Origin: an uncultured Candidatus Melainabacteria bacterium
GTDB lineage: Bacteria; Cyanobacteriota; Vampirovibrionia; Gastranaerophilales; Gastranaerophilaceae
Length of the DNA: 64,000 nt
Direction: 5' to 3'
NCBI GenBank assembly: GCA_934728585.1
Contig: CAKVDZ010000005.1
Location: 1-64,000 of the forward strand
In this document: positions 1 through 8,453 of the stretch, piece by piece
How the letters are laid out: each line of letters opens with the position of its first letter
Numbering within the stretch: the first letter of the stretch is position 1
The notes under the pieces: generated by a model
The model's database searches: none
What the model was told of the DNA's origin: nothing
The model's input: the letters and a program-made list of their open reading frames with translations, nothing else
Position numbers and translations under genes: made by a program

Positions 1-809
1 CTCATTTCACTAGCGTTGTCATTCTCAATGTCCTCGCGACTTCGGGCTGGGTTCGCTCTGCTCACACAGCGCCCTACACAAAATCCGCTCACAATTCACG
101 ACTTACTAAATTTGCCTTTACCCTTGCTGAAACATTGGTTGTAATGGGCATTATTGGTGTGGTTGCTGCATTAACTATTCCAAACTTAAACCAATCAACA
201 GGTGATAGAGAAAAAGTTGCAAGACTGAAAAAAGTTTATGCAAACTTTGAAGACGCATACGGCAGAGCTACTGCGGTTTATGGACCAATGAGTGAGTGGA
301 AGCTGGATGATAATATAAACAATTTGACTGGTGAAAGGGTTTCTGATTTTTTTAAAATTTCAAAAACTTGTGGTGTAGATATTAAATATTTAGATAGTGA
401 ATGTATTGCTATTTCAGGTGATTCCCCTGAGGCTGACCAAATGGCTGGTAATGGATATAAGTTTATTTTAGCTGATGGTACAGGTGTATCAATAAGTCAT
501 TATGGTTGGACTGTTAATCCGTATAATGCTATTGGGGTTGTTGTTGATATAGATGGACCAAATAAGGGTAAAAATCAGGCTGGTAACGATATATTTTATT
601 TTACGATCGGAGATGAAGTTGATGATGTTGGATGTAATAGTGAAACAACAGGTGACTGGAAGAATTCAATTGGGGATGAGAGTAGCTGGGGATGCTATAC
701 ACAATGGATTTTGGCAAATAATAACATGGATTATTTGAAAATAGATAGTAGTTACAAATGCCCCAATGGTAATTTATTAAATTGGGAAACAAATACAAGT
801 TGTAAATAA
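1..809 (+). CDS. Type IV prepilin / type II pseudopilin-like protein, 5'-truncated by the window edge
   Basis: The reading frame is open from base 3 and has no ATG or GTG before the pilin helix, so the true start lies upstream of the window. A start at TTG 135 would cut into the signal. Residues coded at 114-176 read A/FTLAETLVVMGIIGVVAALTIP: a class III prepilin cleavage site before F, the conserved Glu at +5, and the hydrophobic assembly helix. Downstream is a globular domain with six or more cysteines and a D-x-D-G-P-N-K-G-x-N repeat-like loop, as in minor pilins and pseudopilins. It would be processed by PilD and assembled in the inner membrane. The leader segment (bases 1-110) is GC-rich and contains a dispersed repeat (33-84). 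The gene ends one base before the convergent aroE stop. The family call is firm; the specific role (pilus or secretion) is not determinable. Confidence 0.8.
   Translation, partial: HFTSVVILNVLATSGWVRSAHTAPYTKSAHNSRLTKFAFTLAETLVVMGIIGVVAALTIPNLNQSTGDREKVARLKKVYANFEDAYGRATAVYGPMSEWKLDDNINNLTGERVSDFFKISKTCGVDIKYLDSECIAISGDSPEADQMAGNGYKFILADGTGVSISHYGWTVNPYNAIGVVVDIDGPNKGKNQAGNDIFYFTIGDEVDDVGCNSETTGDWKNSIGDESSWGCYTQWILANNNMDYLKIDSSYKCPNGNLLNWETNTSCK
33..84 (+). repeat. GC-rich dispersed repeat, copy 1 (inside the pilin leader)
   Basis: Bases 39-84 align without gaps to 39421-39466 with 35 of 46 identical by hand count, and the preceding CTCGC also matches. Shared words include GGGCT, GGTT, CTCTG and CAAAAT. 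Bases 1-90 are about 54% G+C, against roughly a third for the flanking genes. Here the repeat is translated as part of the pre-pilin leader; the other copy is intergenic. Its nature (remnant of a mobile or recombination element, or a palindromic-unit type repeat) is unknown. Confidence 0.6.
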
Positions 810-810
810 T

Positions 811-1659
811 TTATAGAGCTTCAAGTGCTGCAATTTTCATTGTTTGCGTGTCTGGTTTTTTGTCTGTCCAAATTTCAAGTGCTTTTGCACCTTGGAATAT
901 AAGCATATCAAGACCATTAACAGTTTTTAGTCCTAGTTTTTCTGCGTTTTGCAATAAAAGTGTTTTTGTTGGATTATAAATTACGTCATAAACTATCGTA
1001 CTTTTATCTAATTTTTCTAAATCAAGAATTGAAATTGGCATTTGATCCATTGAATTTCCACGCATGCCAATTGGAGTACAGTTTACTAAAATTGCCAATT
1101 CTGGTAAATCTCTAAGCATTTGTATTTGGTAGTTATTAAATTTTATTTCAGGAAATGCTTGGCGCATTGAATTTATCATTTCTGCAGAATTGATAATATT
1201 TCTTGAAAAATAATTAATTTCCTTTATGCCAGCTTGGATTAGACCTACAGTTGCTGCTCTTGAAGCTCCGCCTGTGCCTAAAATTCCAGCTTTTTTACCG
1301 TTTAAGTCTGCGTTTTTAGGTAAAGCTGCCCAAAAACCGTAGATATCTGTATTATATCCTTTAAAGCTTTTATCTGGCATTATTTTTACTGTATTTGCAC
1401 AGCCAGCTATATTAGCTGTTTCATCAAATTCATCTAAAAACAAAGAAATAGGCACTTTTAACGGAATTGTTACGTTAAAACCGTTATAACCATTTACTTT
1501 TAAGTCCTTAATTCTTTCAATAAGTGTATCTGGCGGAGTTTCCATAATTTCGTATGTTCCAGCTTCGCCGATTGATTCGAAACCTGCTTTTTGAATTACA
1601 GCTGAAATGGAGTGTCCTAAGGGGTATCCGATTAATCCAAGTTTATACATTTTCTTCAA
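811..1659 (-). CDS. aroE: Shikimate dehydrogenase AroE
   Basis: NADPH-dependent reduction of 3-dehydroshikimate to shikimate in the cytosolic aromatic amino acid pathway. 282 residues, normal for the family. Visible motifs: GYPLGHSIS near the N-terminus for substrate binding, NVTIPLK with the catalytic Lys, NTDIYGF with the paired Asp, the nucleotide loop GTGGASRA, NCTPIGM, DVIYNPTKT, and the C-terminal GLDMLIFQGAKALEIW with the conserved Gln. The usual Pro after HSxS is Ala here, a mild deviation in the substrate lid. It is the last gene of the minus-strand cluster: its start lies 17 bases inside the 3' end of topA, so translation is probably coupled. Its stop is one base from the convergent pilin stop, with no obvious terminator between them. 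Confidence 0.95.
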   Translation of the reverse strand: MKKMYKLGLIGYPLGHSISAVIQKAGFESIGEAGTYEIMETPPDTLIERIKDLKVNGYNGFNVTIPLKVPISLFLDEFDETANIAGCANTVKIMPDKSFKGYNTDIYGFWAALPKNADLNGKKAGILGTGGASRAATVGLIQAGIKEINYFSRNIINSAEMINSMRQAFPEIKFNNYQIQMLRDLPELAILVNCTPIGMRGNSMDQMPISILDLEKLDKSTIVYDVIYNPTKTLLLQNAEKLGLKTVNGLDMLIFQGAKALEIWTDKKPDTQTMKIAALEAL

Positions 1660-3907
1660 CCTCCTTTGAATATTTGCAAGTTTTTGATGAACATTCCAAG
1701 AATATTCCTTTTTTAAGAACTTTTTTTACTAGCAATGAACCGCAATCTGGACATTTTTCGCCTGTTGGTTCGTTCCATAGTACAAAATCACAGTCTGGAT
1801 ATTTGTTGCAACCATAAAATATTTTGCCATATTTTGATTTACGTTGAACAATTTCACCGTTTCCACATTTTGGACAAGTTACGCCAGTTGACACAACAAT
1901 TCTTTTACGATTTTTGCATTCTGTACATTCCATATATTTACCGTATGGACCAATTTTGTAAATCATATCAGAGCCACATTTTTCACATTTTTCTTCGCAA
2001 ACTTCTGGTTCAGAAACGTCTTCTGGTTTAGCGTTTAATGGCATCATTGTTTTACATTCAGGATATCCAGAGCAACCTAAGAATTGTGAGCCAAATCTAC
2101 TTGTGCGGACAACCATTTTCTTACCACAATTAGGGCATGTAACGTCGCTTTCGATGCTAATTCGTTCCATGTTTTGTTTTGCATCAGCAACTGTTTTTAC
2201 AAATGGATCGTAAAATTCTTTTAAAACTTTGTCAGAAGTTGCTTTCTTTTCTGCAATTTCGTCAAGTTTTGTTTCCATTCCTGCCGTAAACTCATAGTCC
2301 ATAATGTTTTTGAAATGTTCTACGAGTTGTTTTGAAACAGTTCTACCTAAAAGTGTTGGTGCTAAAGCTTTTTCAATTTTTTCAACGTAACCTTTTGTTT
2401 GAATTTTGGTAATAATAGGTGCGTATGTAGATGGTCGACCTATTCCGTGTTCTTCTAGTGCTTTAACTAAAGATGCTTCGCTGTATCTTGGTGGTGGTTG
2501 CGTAAAATGTTGTTTTGGATTAATTTTTTTACATTTTAACACATCGCCCTTTTTCATTTCTGGGATTGATTTTTTTGCACTTTCTTCATCTTCTGAATAC
2601 AATTTTAAGAAACCATCAAATATAATTGAGCTTGTGCCTGTTTTGAAAGTGTAATCGCCAGCGTTGATATCAATTGAAGTATTTGAAATTGATGCGTTTT
2701 GCATTTGAGATGACATAAATCTATCCCAAATAAGCTTGTACAAACGGTATTGTTCGTTTGTAAGATGAGCTTTCAAACTTTGAGGTGTACGTTCAGGATA
2801 TGAGGGTCTAATTGCTTCGTGGGCATCTTGTACGTTCTTTTTACCTGCTTTTACATAATTGTTTGGTGTGCTTGGATAGTATTTTTCACCGTAGTTATTT
2901 ATGATAAATTCTTTTGCTGAAGCTTGAGCATCATCAGAAATACGAACAGAATCGGTTCTCATATAAGTAATAAGACCGACTGCACCATCAGAACCTAGTT
3001 CAATACCCTCGTATAACTTTTGTGCAATTTGCATTGTCTTTGCAACACCATAGCCAAGTTTTGATGAGGCTTCACGTTGTAAAGTCGAAGTTATAAACGG
3101 AGGTGATGGTTTTCTTGTAGTTTCTCTATTCGAAATTTTATCCACAACAAATTCAGTTGATTTATTGTTTAGATACTCAATTATTTTGTTTGAGTCTTCC
3201 TCGTTTTTAATTTCAATCTTTTTATCTTTATATTTTTGTAATTCGGCTTCAAAAGTAGCTTTTTCCTTTGTTAAGTCAGCAGAAATTGTCCAGTATTCAA
3301 CAGGAGTGAACGCTTCAATTTCATCTTCTCTTTCGCAAATCATGCGTAGTGCAACAGATTGTACTCTACCTGCTGAAAGGTGATTATTTCTTAGTTTTTC
3401 CCATAAAACAGGACTGATTTTGTAACCTACAAGTCTATCTAAAATTTGTCGTGTTTGTTGAGCTTTAACCTTGTCTAAATCGATTTCTCTAGGATTTTCA
3501 ACGGCATGTTTTACGGCTTTTGGTGTGATTTCGTTAAATTCAATTCTTTGAATTTTGTCATCATCAACCTTTAGCACTTGTCGAACGTGCCATGCGATAG
3601 CTTCTCCCTCACGGTCAGGATCGGAAGCAAGGTATACTTTTGCACATTTTTTTGCAATTTCGTTTAATTTATCAACAACTTTTTTCTTTTCAGGGATAAC
3701 AACAAAGCTCGGTTCAAAGTTTTTTGCAACGTCAAAGCCTAAAACATTCTTAGGAAAATCTCTAATATGTCCAAAACTTGCTTCAATAGTGTAGTTGTCA
3801 CCTAAAATCTTTTTAATAGTTTTTGATTTTGCAGGTGATTCGACTATTATAAGTGCTTTTTCGTTATTTTTTGTTGTCTTTTTTTCTTTTGTTGCTGTTT
3901 TTGCCAT
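1643..3907 (-). CDS. topA: DNA topoisomerase I (type IA)
   Basis: Relaxes negative supercoils through a 5'-phosphotyrosine intermediate. 754 residues. The TOPRIM domain begins IVESPAKSKTI (catalytic Glu about residue 23) and carries DPDREG (residues 96-101) for Mg2+. The active-site Tyr is in GLITYMRTDSVR. The C-terminus has four topoisomerase-type Cys4 zinc ribbons, beginning CPNCGKK, CEKCGSD, CPKCGNG and CPDCGSL, followed by a short acidic tail. The ATG is preceded by AAAGG seven bases upstream. It lies two bases after dprA on the same strand. The dprA-topA order is common in bacteria. An ordinary housekeeping enzyme. Confidence 0.97.
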   Translation of the reverse strand: MAKTATKEKKTTKNNEKALIIVESPAKSKTIKKILGDNYTIEASFGHIRDFPKNVLGFDVAKNFEPSFVVIPEKKKVVDKLNEIAKKCAKVYLASDPDREGEAIAWHVRQVLKVDDDKIQRIEFNEITPKAVKHAVENPREIDLDKVKAQQTRQILDRLVGYKISPVLWEKLRNNHLSAGRVQSVALRMICEREDEIEAFTPVEYWTISADLTKEKATFEAELQKYKDKKIEIKNEEDSNKIIEYLNNKSTEFVVDKISNRETTRKPSPPFITSTLQREASSKLGYGVAKTMQIAQKLYEGIELGSDGAVGLITYMRTDSVRISDDAQASAKEFIINNYGEKYYPSTPNNYVKAGKKNVQDAHEAIRPSYPERTPQSLKAHLTNEQYRLYKLIWDRFMSSQMQNASISNTSIDINAGDYTFKTGTSSIIFDGFLKLYSEDEESAKKSIPEMKKGDVLKCKKINPKQHFTQPPPRYSEASLVKALEEHGIGRPSTYAPIITKIQTKGYVEKIEKALAPTLLGRTVSKQLVEHFKNIMDYEFTAGMETKLDEIAEKKATSDKVLKEFYDPFVKTVADAKQNMERISIESDVTCPNCGKKMVVRTSRFGSQFLGCSGYPECKTMMPLNAKPEDVSEPEVCEEKCEKCGSDMIYKIGPYGKYMECTECKNRKRIVVSTGVTCPKCGNGEIVQRKSKYGKIFYGCNKYPDCDFVLWNEPTGEKCPDCGSLLVKKVLKKGIFLECSSKTCKYSKEVEENV

Positions 3908-3909
3908 GG

Positions 3910-4992
3910 TTAAGCCTTTTGATACCTATCCCCTTCTACCTGTCTTATTATGCCCTTAAGCTCTAATGTTGTCAAGCATGTCAACAAATCTTCAGTTTTT
4001 ATATTTGTTTCTTTTTGAATACTGTCAAAGCCTTTGGCTTCAATTTCAAGTGAGTTTACAATATTATTTTCATCTTCTGACAAGTCGTCAAAATTTAATT
4101 TTTGTTGCTCTGGTAATTTTACTTCCCAGTTTAAGGCATTAAGTATGTCTGCCCCCTCTGTAACAAGTGTTGCGCCATTCTTAAGTAAGTTATATATGCC
4201 TTTTGTGTTCGGGTTTGTGATTAATCCAGGTACGCACATTAATTCTCTGTTTTGGTCTAATGTTAAGTTTGCACTAATCAATGCTCCGCTTTTTAACGCA
4301 GCTTCTACGACAAGTGTACCGTAACTTAAACCTGTAACTATTCTATTGCGTTCTGGAAAGTGAAATTTTAGTGGTTCAATTGTTGGGTAATATTCTGAAA
4401 CAATAGCACCTGCGCCATTTTCTATTATTTTATATAATTCTCTGTTACTTTCAGGATATGTAAAATCAAATCCGCTCGCAATTACGCCAATTGTTTTCAA
4501 ATTGTTTTCAATAGCGTTGTAGTGCGCAGTTGTATCTATTCCACTTGCAAGTCCTGAAACGATGCACACATCAGTATTTGCTAAGTCTTTTATGATTAAT
4601 TTTAAAGCTTCTTTACCGTTGAATGAGGCTTTTCTTGAACCAACTACCGCAACGGTTTTATCTAAGTTGCAACTACTTAAATCACCTTTTACGTACAAAA
4701 CTGCTGGAGGGTTTGCTATTTCTTTAAGCATTCTTGGATAACGCTCGCTATCATACGTTATAATGTCGATTTCGTTGTTTGTAACGTATGATAAAATTCT
4801 GTCTAAATCTAGATTATCTCTAATGCTCAAAAATTTTTCGGCTTTTTTCTTTGTAATTCCGTCAATTTGAGATAATTCAGATTGAGTTACGTAAAAAGCA
4901 CGTTCAATATTGTTAAAATGGTTATAAAGAGCGAGTATAAACGCACTTCCTAATTCTTCAACACTTGATAACCCAACCCAAAATTTGTCCAT
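3910..4992 (-). CDS. dprA: DNA processing protein DprA/Smf
   Basis: Binds incoming single-stranded DNA and loads RecA during natural transformation. An N-terminal helix-hairpin-helix (LSQIDGITKKKAEKFL) precedes the Rossmann-like core with VAVVGSRKAS, SGLASGIDTTAH, FPERNRIVTGLS and AALKSGALISA, then a C-terminal winged-helix of the DprA_WH type. I place the start at ATG 4992, not at the upstream ATG at 5010. GAAAGG sits six bases before 4992, and the upstream TPR gene's stop shares a base with this ATG (TAATG), a classical coupling signal. That gives 360 residues. Together with the pilin-like gene at the window edge this is compatible with competence, although no comE/comF genes are present here. 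Confidence 0.93.
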   Translation of the reverse strand: MDKFWVGLSSVEELGSAFILALYNHFNNIERAFYVTQSELSQIDGITKKKAEKFLSIRDNLDLDRILSYVTNNEIDIITYDSERYPRMLKEIANPPAVLYVKGDLSSCNLDKTVAVVGSRKASFNGKEALKLIIKDLANTDVCIVSGLASGIDTTAHYNAIENNLKTIGVIASGFDFTYPESNRELYKIIENGAGAIVSEYYPTIEPLKFHFPERNRIVTGLSYGTLVVEAALKSGALISANLTLDQNRELMCVPGLITNPNTKGIYNLLKNGATLVTEGADILNALNWEVKLPEQQKLNFDDLSEDENNIVNSLEIEAKGFDSIQKETNIKTEDLLTCLTTLELKGIIRQVEGDRYQKA

Positions 4993-5765
4993 TACAAACC
5001 TTTCTGACATTTTATTCTGTCAATAAGCTTTTGTACAGACTCTTTTTCCTCATCAGGTATATCAAATTTTATATAATCTTCAAAATATTCAATAGCGTCT
5101 TCAAAATCACCTCTTGCCATAAATAGCATGCCCAATTTTTTAAACGCTGGGTGGAAGTGATTGTTTACTGCTGTTGACTTTAAGTAGTTTGAAATTGCTT
5201 TGTCTATTTCGTCATTAGCTTCATAAGCTTGAGCTAAATAAAAATAAATTAATTCATTTTGATCTTTGAATTCTAAAATATTTTCAAAATTAGAAATAGC
5301 TGCTTCCCAATTACCCATTTCAAAATAAATTCTTGCTAAATCGTAGTAAGCGTCATAGTTTTCAGGTTCTAGCTCAAGAATTTTGTCTAATTCGTCAATT
5401 GCCAAATCTTGTTGTGCATCTTCCATTAAAATTCTTGCTAAATAGTGTGGTATAACAGTGTTTTCTGGAAGTGCAATTTCACCTGCTCTAAGGCAATCAA
5501 TTGCAAAAGCTATTTCTTTTTGTCTATAAAAAACATCTGACATGTTCAAATATATTTGAGGCAGATGTGGATTTAGTTCAAGTGCTTTATTTAAGTATTT
5601 TTCAGCGTTTGCATAGTCATTCAAATTAGAATATGCAACGCCGATATTATTATAAATTTCTGCACTTTCATCTTCGTTTTCCAAAACAACTTGAAACGAG
5701 TCAATTGCCTCTTTGTATTGTCTGTTTTTAAACAAATCTAAGGCTTTATCAAGATTTTCTGACAT
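4992..5765 (-). CDS. Tetratricopeptide repeat protein
   Basis: 257 residues made almost entirely of TPR units, about six, recognisable by the repeated W/Y-L-G-Y-A-F-A-P spacing, e.g. AEIYNNIGVAYSNLNDYANA and PENYDAYYDLARIYFEMG. No signal peptide or membrane segment, so probably a cytosolic protein-interaction scaffold. It starts at the TAATG junction with the lptA-like gene and ends at the TAATG junction with dprA, so it is translationally coupled on both sides. Position between lipopolysaccharide-transport and DNA genes gives no clear functional hint. The partner is unknown. Confidence 0.85.
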   Translation of the reverse strand: MSENLDKALDLFKNRQYKEAIDSFQVVLENEDESAEIYNNIGVAYSNLNDYANAEKYLNKALELNPHLPQIYLNMSDVFYRQKEIAFAIDCLRAGEIALPENTVIPHYLARILMEDAQQDLAIDELDKILELEPENYDAYYDLARIYFEMGNWEAAISNFENILEFKDQNELIYFYLAQAYEANDEIDKAISNYLKSTAVNNHFHPAFKKLGMLFMARGDFEDAIEYFEDYIKFDIPDEEKESVQKLIDRIKCQKGL

Positions 5766-6730
5766 TATTTGTTATCCTCAAATGAATCTGATTTGATATT
5801 TTTAATTACTGTTCTTGTGTTGCCCTCAGCGTAGAAATCTTTAGGTTTTAAAATCATTCTGATTTTATCTGCATAAATTGTTCTTTCTGCTTGGTTAATT
5901 AAAGATCTGCCAGTAAAATATATTTCATTGAATTTGTTTGTTTTAGCATCAGGAAATACTGATAACTTTGGACCTTTTGCGTAATAATCGTCAAACCAAA
6001 CTTGTACGTTTCCACCAGCAGTAAATGTATTAGCTTTCTTACTGTATTGTTGGTAACGACCTTTGATAGTAAGAGGTTTTCCATCGTCCATTTCTGTATG
6101 TGACATGGTGTTTCCCTCTGCAAATAATTCTTCTTTTACAGTGTCATAAGAGAAGTGATCTGCTTCTGCATTGTGAACTTTTTCTTTAACTTTTGCATTT
6201 CCAAATAAGTCGATTTTCTTTAAATCACCTTTTTTATCTGTTTTTATAACAGCTTTATCTGAAAAAGTTTCAAGTTCTTGATATTTAATAATTACACCGC
6301 CAAGAGCAGTCATGACATTTGTATTAGTGTCGTATTCTTGTGAGTCAGCTGTGATAACTGCAAGGGGAGTTTTACCATCTGTAATGATTGTTTGAGTGTC
6401 ACCCTCTGCACGTACAACTTTTGTTATTAAAGACATTTTCAAAATGTTGGCTTTAACTTCACGTTTTTTGTTGTTTTTTATTTGATAAGCGTATGGTTTG
6501 TCGTAAAAAGTCGCGGTATCAAGTGTGTTGTCTTTTGTAACTGAAATATCAGCTTTATCTCCAACAACATGAATATCATCTAACGAAACTTTTACATCGC
6601 CCTCAATTTTAATTTTGTTGTCTTTTTCGTTGTAGCTTTGAGTTTTTGAATCAATAACAAGGTCTGCTGCCATTGCTATTGTTGAAAAACAAAGCATCAC
6701 TACTGCTGTTATTATAAGTCCTTTTTTCAT
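5765..6730 (-). CDS. lptA: LptA/OstA-like periplasmic protein
   Basis: An N-terminal signal peptide (residues 1-21, ending AMA before ADLVID) is followed by OstA/LptA-type beta-jellyroll repeats: IKIEGDVKVSLDD, VVGDKADISV, AEGDTQTI, ALGGVIIKY, LFAEGNT, TAGGNVQVWFDDYYAKG, YAEGNTRTVIK. LptA proteins form the periplasmic bridge that carries lipopolysaccharide from LptC to the outer-membrane LptD. 321 residues is longer than classical LptA (about 185), so this could be an extended LptA or the OstA-N portion of an LptD-like protein. The start overlaps the LptC-like gene by 4 bases (ATGA). No lptB lies next to it in this window. The family is secure; the exact orthology less so. Confidence 0.82.
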   Translation of the reverse strand: MKKGLIITAVVMLCFSTIAMAADLVIDSKTQSYNEKDNKIKIEGDVKVSLDDIHVVGDKADISVTKDNTLDTATFYDKPYAYQIKNNKKREVKANILKMSLITKVVRAEGDTQTIITDGKTPLAVITADSQEYDTNTNVMTALGGVIIKYQELETFSDKAVIKTDKKGDLKKIDLFGNAKVKEKVHNAEADHFSYDTVKEELFAEGNTMSHTEMDDGKPLTIKGRYQQYSKKANTFTAGGNVQVWFDDYYAKGPKLSVFPDAKTNKFNEIYFTGRSLINQAERTIYADKIRMILKPKDFYAEGNTRTVIKNIKSDSFEDNK

Positions 6731-7377
6731 TGAAATAAGTTCCCCTTTTTGTTCTTTCCGTTTTTGTCAAAAATCTTTGACATGGTATTACCTTTAATTT
6801 TGAAATGGCTGTAATCTGGGCTTATTATAACTTTGTCGCCCGTTGCAATAAATTCGCCATTTCTGTTTATTTGGATATTTCCCTCTGCAATAATATCCTT
6901 GTCTGAACCAGACCAAACAAGTCTATCAGTTTTTAATGAGGTTCCATCTTTGATTACAATGTAAGTATTATTATATAAAATAATTTGTCTTTTTTCTTCG
7001 TTGTAGGTGCCTTGAGAAGATTCAAAACTCATGGCAACTTCGTTATCCTTGTAGAAGTTTCCGACAACATTATTTAATAATGCAATTTTTTCGTCGCTAT
7101 TGTAACTTCCTGTTTCACCATAGATTTCCCAATATTTTGTATCATTTTTTGTTTCTGTCAAAATCATGCTTGAAACATCAAGTTCTTGGCGATTTTCACC
7201 AGTTTTGATTTGAGAACGGGAAAAACCATGTGTTAAAAATCCAGCACTAAAAAATGCCCATAATAAAACAAGACCTAGCGCTAAAAACACGCAAATGTAA
7301 GCTTTTTTCTTTGCGTTAAGGTTTTTTATTTTTCTCAAGTATACTAAAAATCTTTTCATATATATAAATTTTATCAT
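6727..7377 (-). CDS. lptC: LptC-like LPS export protein
   Basis: A basic N-terminus and one transmembrane helix (about residues 29-49, AYICVFLALGLVLLWAFFSA) precede a periplasmic domain of LptC type with GENRQELDVSSMILTETKND, IYGETGSYNSDEKIALLNNV and a VIKDGTSLKTDRLVW segment. LptC anchors the LptA bridge to the LptBFG transporter in the inner membrane. It is the first gene of the minus-strand cluster and divergent from dapA. The start is uncertain: ATG 7377 and an in-frame ATG at 7359 both lack a clear Shine-Dalgarno. The helix is retained with either start. Confidence 0.8.
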   Translation of the reverse strand: MIKFIYMKRFLVYLRKIKNLNAKKKAYICVFLALGLVLLWAFFSAGFLTHGFSRSQIKTGENRQELDVSSMILTETKNDTKYWEIYGETGSYNSDEKIALLNNVVGNFYKDNEVAMSFESSQGTYNEEKRQIILYNNTYIVIKDGTSLKTDRLVWSGSDKDIIAEGNIQINRNGEFIATGDKVIISPDYSHFKIKGNTMSKIFDKNGKNKKGNLFQ

Positions 7378-7432
7378 GAACTATTTATTTATATTATTTT
7401 GTTAAGAATTTATGAATAATTATTTATATATT

Positions 7433-7461
7433 TTCAATAATTTATTACTTTGATTTATAAT
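7433..7461 (+). promoter_or_regulatory. Candidate promoter for dapA
   Basis: A consensus TATAAT at 7456-7461 sits 17 bases after a weak -35 (TTCAAT, 7433-7438). It would start transcription around 7468, a few bases before the AAGGAGG ribosome site at 7472-7478. The leader is too short for a lysine riboswitch. Confidence 0.45.
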
Positions 7462-7483
7462 TAAATGAGTAAGGAGGAAATTT

Positions 7484-8377
7484 ATGACAATTAAATTTAA
7501 CGCAGGTGAAGTTATTACTGCTATGGTTACACCTTTTACAAAAGATGGTAATGTTGATTATGACAAAGCAGGAGAATTAGCTTCATACTTAATAGATAAT
7601 GGTACAGATTCAATTCTTGTTGCTGCAACTACTGGCGAATGCCCAACATTAACACATGATGAAGAATCTGAACTACTAAGTACAGTAAAAAGAGCTGTAC
7701 GTAATGAATGCAAAGTTATTATGTCTGCTGGTTCTAACTCAACTCAGGAAGCTATTAAATATGCAAAAACAGCTGAAAAAGAAGGAGCTGATGCAATTCT
7801 TTCCGTTGCGCCATATTACAATAAGCCATCTCAAGAAGGCTTAAAAGCTCACTTTGCAGCAATTGCTCAAGCTGTTAATATTCCTATTATTTTATATAAT
7901 ATTCCATCTAGAACAGGTGTTAATATTGAACCAGAAACTGTTAAATATTTAGCTGAAAAATATGAAAATATTGTTGCTATCAAGCAAAGCTATCCTGATT
8001 TAGATAAAGTTTCTGAAATGAGAGATCTTTGCCCAAAAGATTTTCAAATTTATAGTGGCGATGATAGCTTAACTTTACCTATGTTGTCATTAGGTGCAAC
8101 AGGTGTTGTTTCAGTTGCATCACACATATATGGCGAAGAAATTAAATCTATGATTGATGATTTTAAATCAGGCGATGTAAAATCGGCTTTGAACATGCAC
8201 ATGATTTTATATCCAATGTTTAAAAAGTTGTTTATGGCACCAAATCCAGTTCCTGTCAAAGCAGCTTTATCAAAAAACGGCATTATTAAAGATTACGTAA
8301 GATTGCCTCTTGTAATCTTGAATTATGAACAAAAAGCAGAATTATTCTCAATTATGGATTCAATTGAAAAAGAATAG
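7484..8377 (+). CDS. dapA: 4-hydroxy-tetrahydrodipicolinate synthase DapA
   Basis: Condenses pyruvate with aspartate semialdehyde at the entry to lysine and meso-diaminopimelate synthesis. 297 residues, (beta/alpha)8 barrel. Visible catalytic elements: the TTGE loop (49-52), YYNKPSQEG (from 111), YNIPSRTG with Tyr138 and Arg143, and the Schiff-base lysine in VAIKQSY (Lys167). The usual KEATGD after the lysine reads KQSYPD here, a departure within a family that also includes N-acetylneuraminate lyase and other aldolases, though the TTGE/YNIPxR set favours DapA. A strong AAGGAGG precedes the ATG. The gap to secD (76 bases) has no clear terminator. Confidence 0.9.
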   Translation: MTIKFNAGEVITAMVTPFTKDGNVDYDKAGELASYLIDNGTDSILVAATTGECPTLTHDEESELLSTVKRAVRNECKVIMSAGSNSTQEAIKYAKTAEKEGADAILSVAPYYNKPSQEGLKAHFAAIAQAVNIPIILYNIPSRTGVNIEPETVKYLAEKYENIVAIKQSYPDLDKVSEMRDLCPKDFQIYSGDDSLTLPMLSLGATGVVSVASHIYGEEIKSMIDDFKSGDVKSALNMHMILYPMFKKLFMAPNPVPVKAALSKNGIIKDYVRLPLVILNYEQKAELFSIMDSIEKE

Positions 8378-8453
8378 CCCTAGTGGGTTATCCTAAATTT
8401 ATTATTTTTGTTGAAAGAATAATATTAATTATAATTTATATAAGGACGTAGAA

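Noticed and set aside
7378..7483. Lysine riboswitch before dapA
   Set aside because: The transcribed leader would be about 16 bases, far too short, and no conserved riboswitch core is visible.
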